The notes under the pieces were generated by a model. The model worked only from the letters and a program-made list of their open reading frames with translations. It had not been told where the DNA came from and ran no database searches. 14,172 nt of DNA from Oscillospiraceae bacterium (GTDB lineage: Bacteria > Bacillota > Clostridia > Oscillospirales > Oscillospiraceae), in contig JAISDV010000133.1 in the NCBI GenBank assembly GCA_031264545.1, positions 1-14,172 on the forward strand, in the 5' to 3' direction. Below are positions 5,612 to 12,297 of this stretch, piece after piece. Each line of letters begins with the position of its first letter. The stretch's first letter is position 1. The position numbers and the translations under genes are program-made.

Positions 5612-7747
5612 ATGATCATTAATCAAAAAGAATTCACCAACACCCGCTGCTATGAGACAACGCTCGCGGGCCGTCCGCTCGTTTTCGAGACCGGAAAGCT
5701 CTGTGAGCTGACGAACGCCTCAGTACTCACGAAATATGGCGAAACCACGGTACTCGTCAACATCACCGCTTCGGCGAGGCCGCGCGACGGCATCGATTTT
5801 TTTCCGCTCTCCGTTGATTTTGAAGAAAAGCTGTACTCTGTCGGCCGTATTCCCGGCGGTTTCACTCGCCGCGAGAGCCGGCCCTCTCTGCCCGCGGTGC
5901 TCGCTGCCCGCATGATCGACCGCCCGATGCGCCCGCTTTTCCCGCATGATCTGAGAAACGACGTGGTCATCTCCTGCACGGTCCTCTCCGTCGACCGCGA
6001 CTGCGCACCTGAAATTACTGCGATGATCGGCGCGGGCGCCGCCGTCGCGATCTCCGATATTCCCTTCGACGGCCCGGTCGCCGGCATCGCTCTCGGCTGG
6101 GACGGCGAGCGCTATCTCTTCAACCCCACGAGGGAAGAGCGCGCAAGAAGCAAAATGAACGTTACGGTCACCGCGACGCATCAAAAGATCGTGATGATCG
6201 AAGCCGGCGGGGATGAGATTCCTGACGACGTGATGTATCACGGCATCGTCGCCGCGCACGGGGAAATCCAAGTCATCCTCGATCTCATCGACAAAATGGT
6301 CTCCGAGATCGGCAAGGAAAAGTTCAGCTATGAGCACGCGGATTTTGACACCGAGCTTTTCGATACTCTCTGCGAGAACGAAATGGACGGCATGCGCTGG
6401 TGCATGGATACCGACGACAAGAACGTCCGCGAGGCGCGCGTCGTCGAATGGACCGATCGGGTCACGGAAAAATACGGTGAACAATTCCCGGAAATGGGCA
6501 AGTATATGGCGGAGATACTTTACCGTATGCAGAAAAAGATCGTCAAGGCTTGGCTGCTCGCGGGCAAGCGCGTCGACGGCAGGGCCATGAACGAGATCCG
6601 CCCCCTCGCGGCGGAGGTCGGCCTGATCCCGCGCGTGCACGGCTCCGGCCTGTTCACCAGAGGCCAGACCCAGGTGCTCACCGTCACGACCCTCAACACC
6701 ATCGACATGGCGCAGAAGCTTGACACCATTTGGGAAGAGGAATCAAAGCGTTTCCTGCACCACTATAATTTTCCGGCCTACTCCGTTGGCGAAGCCCGGA
6801 CGAGCCGCGCGACCAACCGCCGCGAATTCGGCCATGGCGCGCTCGCGGAAAAGGCGCTCGAACCGGTTATCCCCTCCGTCGAGGAATTTCCTTATACTAT
6901 CCGGCTCGTCTCCGAAGTGCTCTCCTCAAACGGCAGTACGTCACAGGGCAGCGTTTGCGGCAGCACCCTCGCCCTCATGGATGCGGGCGTTCCGATAAAG
7001 GCCCCTGTCGCGGGCATCTCCTGCGGCCTGATCCAGGACGACAACGGCGGCTTTACCACCTTCATCGACATCCAGGGCGTCGAGGACTTCCACGGTGAAA
7101 TGGACTTCAAGGTTGCCGGGACGAAGAAGGGTATTACCGCCATCCAGATGGATCTGAAAAACGACGGCCTGACCCATGAGATCATCCGGAACGCGCTGGA
7201 GATCACCGGGGAAGCGCGCTGCCAGATCCTCGACGAGGTCATGCTTCCCTGCATTGCAGAGCCGCGCGCCGAGCTTGCGGAGACCGCGCCCAAGATGCTC
7301 ACTATAAAGATTGACGTCGACAAGATACGCGAGGTCATCGGCTCCGGCGGCAAGGTCATCCAGAAAATCACGGCGGATACCGGTTGTAAAATCGATATCG
7401 AGGACGACGGCACCATCTATATCGCCAGCGAAAACCTCGAGGCCTGCCGCAAGGCCAAAGAAATCATCGACAACATCGTGTTCGTGCCCGAAATAGGCAA
7501 GCTCTATTATGGCAAGGTCGTGCGTATTATCCCCATCGGCGCTTTCGTCGAGATGGTTCCCGGCAAGGACGGCATGGTCCATATCAAGGATCTCGAGTTC
7601 AAGCGCACCGAGAAAGTTGAGGATGTGCTCAACGTCGGCGACATGACCTGGGTCAAGGTGATGGAGATCGACGAGCGCGGCAGGGTCAACCTCTCGCGCA
7701 AGGACGCCGTCAGAGAGCGCCAAGCACAGGGCCTGACTGACCGATAA
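5612..7747 (+). CDS. pnp: Polyribonucleotide nucleotidyltransferase (PNPase)
   Basis: The protein has 711 residues, near the usual 700-710. It degrades RNA 3' to 5' using phosphate and releases nucleoside diphosphates, working in the RNA degradosome and in mRNA decay. Domains in order: first RNase PH (about 1-145, VGRIPGGFTRRESRPS), helical linker, second RNase PH (about 320-545), KH (GSGG at 577-580) and S1 (about 628-696, YYGKVVRIIPIGAFVEM). The catalytic core shows SSNGSTS (438-444, phosphate site) and Asp492 and Asp498 in EDFHGEMDFK, matching Escherichia coli D486 and D492. The ATG at 5612 follows AGGAG by seven bases; an ATG at 5588 lacks a site. Typical members read SNGSSSMASVCG where this has SNGSTSQGSVCG. 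It is followed by a strong terminator. Confidence 0.98.
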   Translation: MIINQKEFTNTRCYETTLAGRPLVFETGKLCELTNASVLTKYGETTVLVNITASARPRDGIDFFPLSVDFEEKLYSVGRIPGGFTRRESRPSLPAVLAARMIDRPMRPLFPHDLRNDVVISCTVLSVDRDCAPEITAMIGAGAAVAISDIPFDGPVAGIALGWDGERYLFNPTREERARSKMNVTVTATHQKIVMIEAGGDEIPDDVMYHGIVAAHGEIQVILDLIDKMVSEIGKEKFSYEHADFDTELFDTLCENEMDGMRWCMDTDDKNVREARVVEWTDRVTEKYGEQFPEMGKYMAEILYRMQKKIVKAWLLAGKRVDGRAMNEIRPLAAEVGLIPRVHGSGLFTRGQTQVLTVTTLNTIDMAQKLDTIWEEESKRFLHHYNFPAYSVGEARTSRATNRREFGHGALAEKALEPVIPSVEEFPYTIRLVSEVLSSNGSTSQGSVCGSTLALMDAGVPIKAPVAGISCGLIQDDNGGFTTFIDIQGVEDFHGEMDFKVAGTKKGITAIQMDLKNDGLTHEIIRNALEITGEARCQILDEVMLPCIAEPRAELAETAPKMLTIKIDVDKIREVIGSGGKVIQKITADTGCKIDIEDDGTIYIASENLEACRKAKEIIDNIVFVPEIGKLYYGKVVRIIPIGAFVEMVPGKDGMVHIKDLEFKRTEKVEDVLNVGDMTWVKVMEIDERGRVNLSRKDAVRERQAQGLTDR

Positions 7748-7762
7748 AGCAGGCATAACATG

Positions 7763-7790
7763 GGGCGGGCTGTGCCCGCCCTGTTTTTTT
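7763..7790 (+). terminator. Strong intrinsic terminator after pnp
   Basis: GGGCGGGC (7763-7770) pairs with GCCCGCCC (7774-7781) around a three-base loop and is followed by TG and seven T. It lies 15 bases past the pnp stop and ends only 14 bases before the ATG of the M16 peptidase gene. Confidence 0.9.
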
Positions 7791-7804
7791 ACGGGAGAAA
7801 ACAG

Positions 7805-9052
7805 ATGCATGAGATCATCAATTTACCGAACGGCGTGCGAATCATATTCGAAAAGCTTCCCTTTGTCCGTTCGGCGGCAGTGGGAATTTTCGTGGAAACC
7901 GGCTCGCGGGATGAAGCGCTCGCCCAGGGCGGCTGCGCCCATTTTATCGAGCATATGCTTTTCAAACGCAGCGAAAAGCGCTCGGCAGCGGAGCTTGCCT
8001 TTGCGATGGACGCGATCGGCGGCCAGATCAACGCTTACACGACGCGCGAGAGCACCTGTTTTTACGCGCGAACGCTCGACACGCACCTCGAAACGGCGAT
8101 CGATCTGCTCACCGAGATGTTTTTCGACTGCGCTTTCGATGAGGGCGAGACGGAGAGCGAGCGCGGGGTAATCCTCGAGGAGATCGGCATGTATGAGGAC
8201 ACGCCGGACGACGCGTGCTATGAAAGACTGGTGCGCGGCTGCTTCAAGGGCCCGCTCGGCCGGCCGGTGCTCGGCAGGCCCACTACCCTCGCCGGGATGA
8301 CGGGCGCGCGTCTCCGGACATTTAAGGAAAGCCGCTATACCGCGGGCAGAATCGTCATCTCGCTCTGCGGGAATTTCCAGAACACGCATATAGCGCAGCT
8401 GAGCGGGCGATTCTCCGCCCTGCCGAAATCAGGGTGCGCAAAACGCACCCTGGCGGCGTACAGCCGGCACGTTTCCGTCCGCCGCAAAAAGACGGAACAG
8501 AACCAGCTCTGTCTCGCCTTTCCTTCAAATCCCGTCTCGAGCGAGGCGCGCTTTGCCATGAATCTATTCGCCACCGTCCTCGGCGGCGGCGTTTCCTCCC
8601 GTCTCTTCCAGAACATACGTGAAAAGTACGGGCTCTGTTATGCGATATATGCCTTCCAGTCCAATTTCGCGGATACGGGACTGCTCTCGGTCGCGACCGC
8701 AGTCGGCAAGGACACCGAGCTCAGGACGCTCTCGTTGATCGGCGGTGAGCTGAAGCGCTTCGCGGACAGCGGTGTCAGTCAAGAGGAGCTTCAGCGCGCC
8801 AGGGAACAGGCAAAAAGCGCCCTCGTCATGAATCTCGAGTCGGCAAATTCCCGCATGCTCAAAATGGGCAATTCCATACTCGCGCTGGGTTACTGCCTGA
8901 CGCCCGACGAGCTGCTCGCGCGCTATGACGCCGTCAGCTGCAGCGACATCCTCTCCCTTGCGCAGGCGCGCCTCGACCTTTCGAAAATGTCCTTCTCCGC
9001 CCTCGGAAAACCAGCCGGCGAGGAGACCTACCTGCAGGCCATCGGCCTGTGA
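7805..9052 (+). CDS. M16 family zinc metallopeptidase (MlpA/processing protease-like)
   Basis: The 415-residue protein carries the inverted zinc motif HFIEH (46-50) with a third ligand Glu126 in ERGVILEEI, and the M16 C-terminal signature GGGVSSRLFQNIREKYGLCYAIYAF. Both half-domains are present, so it looks complete. M16 proteases cut short peptides or presequences; in Firmicutes the homologue next to pnp (MlpA or YmxG type) is poorly characterised, and its substrate here is unknown. ATG at 7805 follows GGGAG by about 8 bases; an in-frame start at 7760 lies before the terminator and is not supported. The gene starts just after the pnp terminator with no room for a promoter, so it probably depends on read-through or a promoter inside pnp. 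The convergent metallo-hydrolase gene ends 37 bases away. Confidence 0.93.
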   Translation: MHEIINLPNGVRIIFEKLPFVRSAAVGIFVETGSRDEALAQGGCAHFIEHMLFKRSEKRSAAELAFAMDAIGGQINAYTTRESTCFYARTLDTHLETAIDLLTEMFFDCAFDEGETESERGVILEEIGMYEDTPDDACYERLVRGCFKGPLGRPVLGRPTTLAGMTGARLRTFKESRYTAGRIVISLCGNFQNTHIAQLSGRFSALPKSGCAKRTLAAYSRHVSVRRKKTEQNQLCLAFPSNPVSSEARFAMNLFATVLGGGVSSRLFQNIREKYGLCYAIYAFQSNFADTGLLSVATAVGKDTELRTLSLIGGELKRFADSGVSQEELQRAREQAKSALVMNLESANSRMLKMGNSILALGYCLTPDELLARYDAVSCSDILSLAQARLDLSKMSFSALGKPAGEETYLQAIGL

Positions 9053-9089
9053 CAGCGGCGAACTGAGCGGCCGCCGGCCGGAAAGCCTT

Positions 9090-9704
9090 TCAAAGCGTAT
9101 CCGCCGCCTGACGCATAAACGGGTTGAATCTGCGCTCCCTTTCGAGCGAGGTCGTCTCCATATGGCCGGGATAGACCTCGCAGTCACCGGGCAGCGCATA
9201 GAGCTTTTTAAGCGAACGCAGCATATCCTGCGGGTTGCAGCCGGGAAAATCTGTGCGTCCGCAGGAGTCCTTGAAGAGCGTGTCGCCTGAAAACAGCGCG
9301 TCCCCGCAGCGGAAACAGACGCTGCCCTCGGAGTGCCCCGGCGTCTCGATGACCTCGAACGCGAGCGCGCCGACAGTAAGGGTATCGCCTTCTCTGAAAA
9401 AAGCCGTCCCCTTGGGCGGGGCGTATTTAAAGCCCATTTCTGTAATCGCGCGGCGCAGGTCCTTTTTGTGCATGTGGACGGCGGCGCCGGTTCGCTTCAT
9501 CACCTCCTCGACCGCGCCGGTATGGTCGAAATGCCCGTGTGTGAGAAGGATGCGGCGGCACCGGAGCTTGTTTTCCTCGATATAGCGCAGGATGGTGCCG
9601 GCCTCCGCGCCGGGGTCGATGACCGCGCATTCGAGGGTGTTTTCATCGGTGACGATATAGCAGTTGGTCTGGACCCGACCGACGGTAAAAGCTTTGATGA
9701 GCAT
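9090..9704 (-). CDS. MBL-fold metallo-hydrolase, glyoxalase II-like (YqgX type)
   Basis: The 204-residue protein has the metallo-beta-lactamase metal motif THGHFDH (H56, H58, D60, H61), further ligands H124 in TPGHSEGS, D141 in FSGDTLF and H181 in YPGH, and the glyoxalase II-like tail motifs GRTDFPG and RFNPFM. It is short for full glyoxalase II and fits the YqgX branch, which hydrolyses small thioesters such as S-lactoylglutathione-like or bacillithiol conjugates; the true substrate is unknown. ATG at 9704 follows AAAGGAG. In many Clostridia this gene lies close to rel, as I recall, whereas here three genes intervene. It is transcribed in the same direction as those genes. Confidence 0.92.
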   Translation of the reverse strand: MLIKAFTVGRVQTNCYIVTDENTLECAVIDPGAEAGTILRYIEENKLRCRRILLTHGHFDHTGAVEEVMKRTGAAVHMHKKDLRRAITEMGFKYAPPKGTAFFREGDTLTVGALAFEVIETPGHSEGSVCFRCGDALFSGDTLFKDSCGRTDFPGCNPQDMLRSLKKLYALPGDCEVYPGHMETTSLERERRFNPFMRQAADTL

Positions 9705-9738
9705 AGAATTTCTCCTTTATCAGATCGCTCTGAGCGTT

Positions 9739-9819
9739 TTATAACACATAAGCCGGCGATATGTCTCCGGTGTAGAGGCTGTAAGAGAACAGTGCCTGCG
9801 GGATGTCGATAATCCGCAC
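9739..9819 (-). other. Short in-frame reading downstream of the HTH_42 stop
   Basis: After the HTH_42 stop codon at 9825-9823, the same frame continues for 27 codons from an ATT and a GTG as VRIIDIPQALFSYSLYTGDISPAYVL before a TAA. The composition looks protein-like and could be the remnant of a gene or of a longer C-terminus. No ribosome binding site or family match is apparent, so a chance frame is likely. Confidence 0.2.
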
Positions 9820-9822
9820 AAT

Positions 9823-10818
9823 TTATATTCTTCCCGCTGTTTGCCGGCGAATATTATCGACCAATTCATACGCGGCAGCCTGTATCCGTTTCGGTTGTCT
9901 GTCGAAAAACACCACCACAGGCTCGCCCTTCCTGATGTTCCATAGCCCGGCGACCTTGCCGTTCACTGCGATTGTCGGCAGACAGATTCCGGACGACAAA
10001 ATCACTTGCTTCTTGTACTCCGGCGGCAAAACCGCGCTGCGTTCGGTATACGACACGATAATCGGGTCAAATCCCGAGAGCAGGGTCAATTCGGGAATGT
10101 CTGCAAAGTCCTCGCCGTCGTCAACGCAGTAATACGTCCTGCGGTCAATCTCAAAGCGGCTGTATGTGTCGAGATCAGCGGCTTGCAGCTTTTTCTTGTC
10201 GTCGCGCTGGAAGCCGAAGAACCAGGCCGCGTCGTCAAGCGTAGCGGGGCCGTAGGCCGTAAAATAACGTCGAAGCAAGTCGGGCAGCACTTCCTCTGTT
10301 GTTTGCGTCGGCTCCGCGTCAATCAGGTCAAACCCCCGGCTTGTCATATCTCGAAACGCCACCTTGCCCTGTCCGGCAAGGCCCACGAATATGCCGCCCC
10401 ACGGCGAGAAGATATTCTTGATAACGTCATCGTTATAGCTGTCGGCAAAGATTTTACGCATCTCGGCGCGGGAGTAAACACCGTCCTCCATCAGGCGCAT
10501 GACTTCCTCGGCTATTGTTTCGAGAAACGCTTTTTCATAGTAACGTCCAAGCCATGACTCACCCTTGTGAAGCGCAAGCAGCGTTGGCAAATCGTCAAAT
10601 GCCGCGCCGTGGAGCGTTCCGCGATATAGCCATGTTTTGGTCAGCGCGTTTTTCCATCCCGATATGTCTGCACCGCGAATCAGCGCGGAGAACGCCACAT
10701 TGCGGTGAAACCAGCAGTGCAGGCCGAGCAGTTCACGGGACAGCGCCTCAATGTCGCCGCATTTCCGCGTCAGGTACAGCCCGTGCATACGGCGGCGTTG
10801 AATGTCTTCATTGGTCAT
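9823..10818 (-). CDS. Winged-helix HTH_42 protein of the AlkZ (YcaQ) superfamily, catalytic motif changed
   Basis: The 331-residue protein shows HTH_42/AlkZ-like features: an N-terminal helix followed by LSRELLGLHCWFHRNVAFSALIRGAD, the LYRGTLHGAAFDDLPTLLALH motif, a winged-helix region with FTAYGPATLDDAAWFFGF, and a C-terminal beta-rich part with LTLLSGFDPIIVSY. AlkZ glycosylases unhook interstrand crosslinks and excise alkylated bases using a QxQ motif. At the matching place this protein has H34-C35-W36, so glycosylase activity by the known mechanism is doubtful. DNA binding through the winged helices remains plausible. ATG at 10818 follows AAGGAG by about 11 bases; longer starts overlap the neighbour and lack support. 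It is the last gene of a tight three-gene operon, 14 bases after the AlkZ-related gene. Confidence 0.75.
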   Translation of the reverse strand: MTNEDIQRRRMHGLYLTRKCGDIEALSRELLGLHCWFHRNVAFSALIRGADISGWKNALTKTWLYRGTLHGAAFDDLPTLLALHKGESWLGRYYEKAFLETIAEEVMRLMEDGVYSRAEMRKIFADSYNDDVIKNIFSPWGGIFVGLAGQGKVAFRDMTSRGFDLIDAEPTQTTEEVLPDLLRRYFTAYGPATLDDAAWFFGFQRDDKKKLQAADLDTYSRFEIDRRTYYCVDDGEDFADIPELTLLSGFDPIIVSYTERSAVLPPEYKKQVILSSGICLPTIAVNGKVAGLWNIRKGEPVVVFFDRQPKRIQAAAYELVDNIRRQTAGRI

Positions 10819-10832
10819 TTTGCCGCTGCTCC

Positions 10833-11531
10833 TTATCCCGAAATAAACCTGCGCATCTTCTTCGGATTGGCGTTGGGGTTCAGCCTGAAAATTTGCTTTA
10901 TAATCGCCGCTTCCGCTTGCTCGGCGGTTATGGCCGCCGCTTTGCCGAACAAATCCTCCGGCCAAAACCGCTCTGTCAGGCACAGCGTCATTGCGTTCCA
11001 GCCGTATTCCTCGCCATATTTGTTCCGCTTCTGCTGTTGCCCGCACATTGTGACGTAAAGACCCATTTGCAGGTCGGTGACGGCTTTCTCGAACCTGAAC
11101 TTTTCGTCTTTACCAAAGCCGGCAAGCGCTTTGATTTCATGAATGGACAATGCGCCGTATGCAGAGAGAATATCGTACACCCGTTTGGCGCAGTGGCTTA
11201 TCAGCCCGTCAGAGTAAGCATCCTCAAACGTCCTGCCGCTCCGCCGTGCCGCCAAAAAATACGGATACCAGTCGCGGGTGATGAACCCGCCTTTGCGGAA
11301 GAACAGCTTTCCATAAGCGATGTCATCGCGTTCCTTCAGTACCCGGATTCGCCACTCCCACGGGTCGGTGTCAAGGTCACCCGTGTGCCAGCGAATGGGA
11401 CTGCCGGGCGGCTCACTCCGCCAGTCAAAGTTAATCAGCCCAAACACGCCCTCGTCATTGCCTCCGGCGATGCTGAACCCGGCGGCGAGAAGTGCGCGGC
11501 AGAAGTCGTTGTAGTTTTTTATATCCATCAT
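10833..11531 (-). CDS. AlkZ-related protein
   Basis: The 232-residue protein begins MMDIKNYNDFCRALLAAGFSIAGGNDEGVFGLINFDW and contains DPWEWRIRVLKERDDIAYGKLFFRKGGFITRDWYPYFLAARR, then a helical C-terminal half ending in KQIFRLNPNANPKKMRRFISG. I recognise this pattern from proteins annotated as AlkZ-related; a specific activity is not known to me. No membrane or signal segment is visible. Two ATG codons in a row (11531 and 11528) start the gene, with a weak GAGA purine stretch upstream. It begins 11 bases after the YgjP-like gene's stop, and the HTH_42 gene starts 14 bases after it, so the three are probably co-transcribed. A role in nucleic acid repair is inferred from the name and neighbour alone. 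Confidence 0.65.
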   Translation of the reverse strand: MMDIKNYNDFCRALLAAGFSIAGGNDEGVFGLINFDWRSEPPGSPIRWHTGDLDTDPWEWRIRVLKERDDIAYGKLFFRKGGFITRDWYPYFLAARRSGRTFEDAYSDGLISHCAKRVYDILSAYGALSIHEIKALAGFGKDEKFRFEKAVTDLQMGLYVTMCGQQQKRNKYGEEYGWNAMTLCLTERFWPEDLFGKAAAITAEQAEAAIIKQIFRLNPNANPKKMRRFISG

Positions 11532-11542
11532 CAGATTATTTC

Positions 11543-12217
11543 TCACGCCCAATCTTCCAGTTTCAGCTTGCGCTGCAGCTCTTTCAGTTTCGCGCTGCGT
11601 TCGCGGTAATCGGGCAAAATCCGCTCCACAAGCGCCCAAAATCGCGCCGAGTGGTTCATTTCCGTGATATGCGCCAGTTCGTGGACGACCACGTAGTCAA
11701 TGACATCGTCCTCGGCCATCATCAGGCGCCACGAAAAGTTCAGCGATTTCTTCACCGAACAACTGCCCCAGTGGGTAGTCGCGCCGTTTATCTTCACGGC
11801 AGTTGGCATAACACCCATTTGCTTGGCAAAGTCCAGAACCTTTGCGGTCAGATCGCGCTTGGCGAGCATATGGTAAATCTGTTCCGCCGCTGATTTAACT
11901 TGCTCCGGTGACAGCCCAGGCGGCACATAGAACCGCACATCGTCGAACCCGCAGCGGTTGCCGGGCTTCGCCTCAAGGGGGTACGCCTTTCCGCGATAGG
12001 CGACAAGGGCATTATAATCAAGCACGAAGTCTTCGCGGGCGGCGCTCTGTTCTCGCTTCAGCGCAACTTTTTCGGCAATCCAGTCTGCCTTGCTCTCAAC
12101 GAATTTGTCTATGTCACGTTTTGTCAGCTTCAGCGGGGCGCGAACCTCTATGGCAGCGTCGTCGCGGATGTAGAGGGCTATGGTCTTTCGATTGGAGCGG
12201 GTGAGTGTGTAATTCAA
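11543..12217 (-). CDS. YgjP-like metallopeptidase domain protein (DUF45)
   Basis: The 224-residue protein has the HELAH zinc motif (H179, E180, H183) with a likely third ligand H189 in EMNHSARFW, preceded by the family's 'TxWGSCS' word, here THWGSCS (148-154), and by LNFSWRLMMA. This is the YgjP/SprT-like putative metalloprotease fold. Substrates are unknown; some members act on DNA-protein crosslinks or in association with type I restriction or repair genes. The start is TTG at 12217, the only usable start since an in-frame stop lies just upstream, and it follows AGGAG by about 8 bases. It heads a three-gene operon with an AlkZ-related and an HTH_42 protein, suggesting a shared DNA-repair role, which is inference. 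Confidence 0.85.
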   Translation of the reverse strand: MNYTLTRSNRKTIALYIRDDAAIEVRAPLKLTKRDIDKFVESKADWIAEKVALKREQSAAREDFVLDYNALVAYRGKAYPLEAKPGNRCGFDDVRFYVPPGLSPEQVKSAAEQIYHMLAKRDLTAKVLDFAKQMGVMPTAVKINGATTHWGSCSVKKSLNFSWRLMMAEDDVIDYVVVHELAHITEMNHSARFWALVERILPDYRERSAKLKELQRKLKLEDWA

Positions 12218-12297
12218 AGCGCTGTCTCCTCACCGGGTTCAATGAATACATTTGTCAGCTGTCAACTTGCAGGACTATGCCGTCTCTGCGCGCCTGC

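Noticed and set aside
5720..6640. 306-codon open frame on the minus strand inside pnp
   Set aside because: It is antisense to the clearly identified pnp gene, has Asp/Arg/His-rich composition typical of a GC-rich shadow frame, and no ribosome binding site or family motif.
6941..7810. 289-codon minus-strand open frame overlapping the end of pnp
   Set aside because: It covers the KH and S1 domains of PNPase in reverse and spans the terminator. It is a complementary-strand artefact of codon bias.
9053..9089. GC-rich palindromic stretch between the M16 gene and the convergent MBL gene as a shared terminator
   Set aside because: CGGCCG-type words are self-complementary, but there is no clear stem plus T tract on either strand.
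10515..11609. 364-codon plus-strand open frame over the AlkZ-related genes
   Set aside because: Both minus-strand proteins beneath it have recognisable motifs, and the plus frame has none.
12236..12265. Perfect TTGACA (minus strand 12265-12260) upstream of the YgjP-like operon
   Set aside because: At 16-18 bases' spacing the -10 candidates (ATTGAA, TTGAAC, TGAACC) match poorly, so I did not annotate a promoter.
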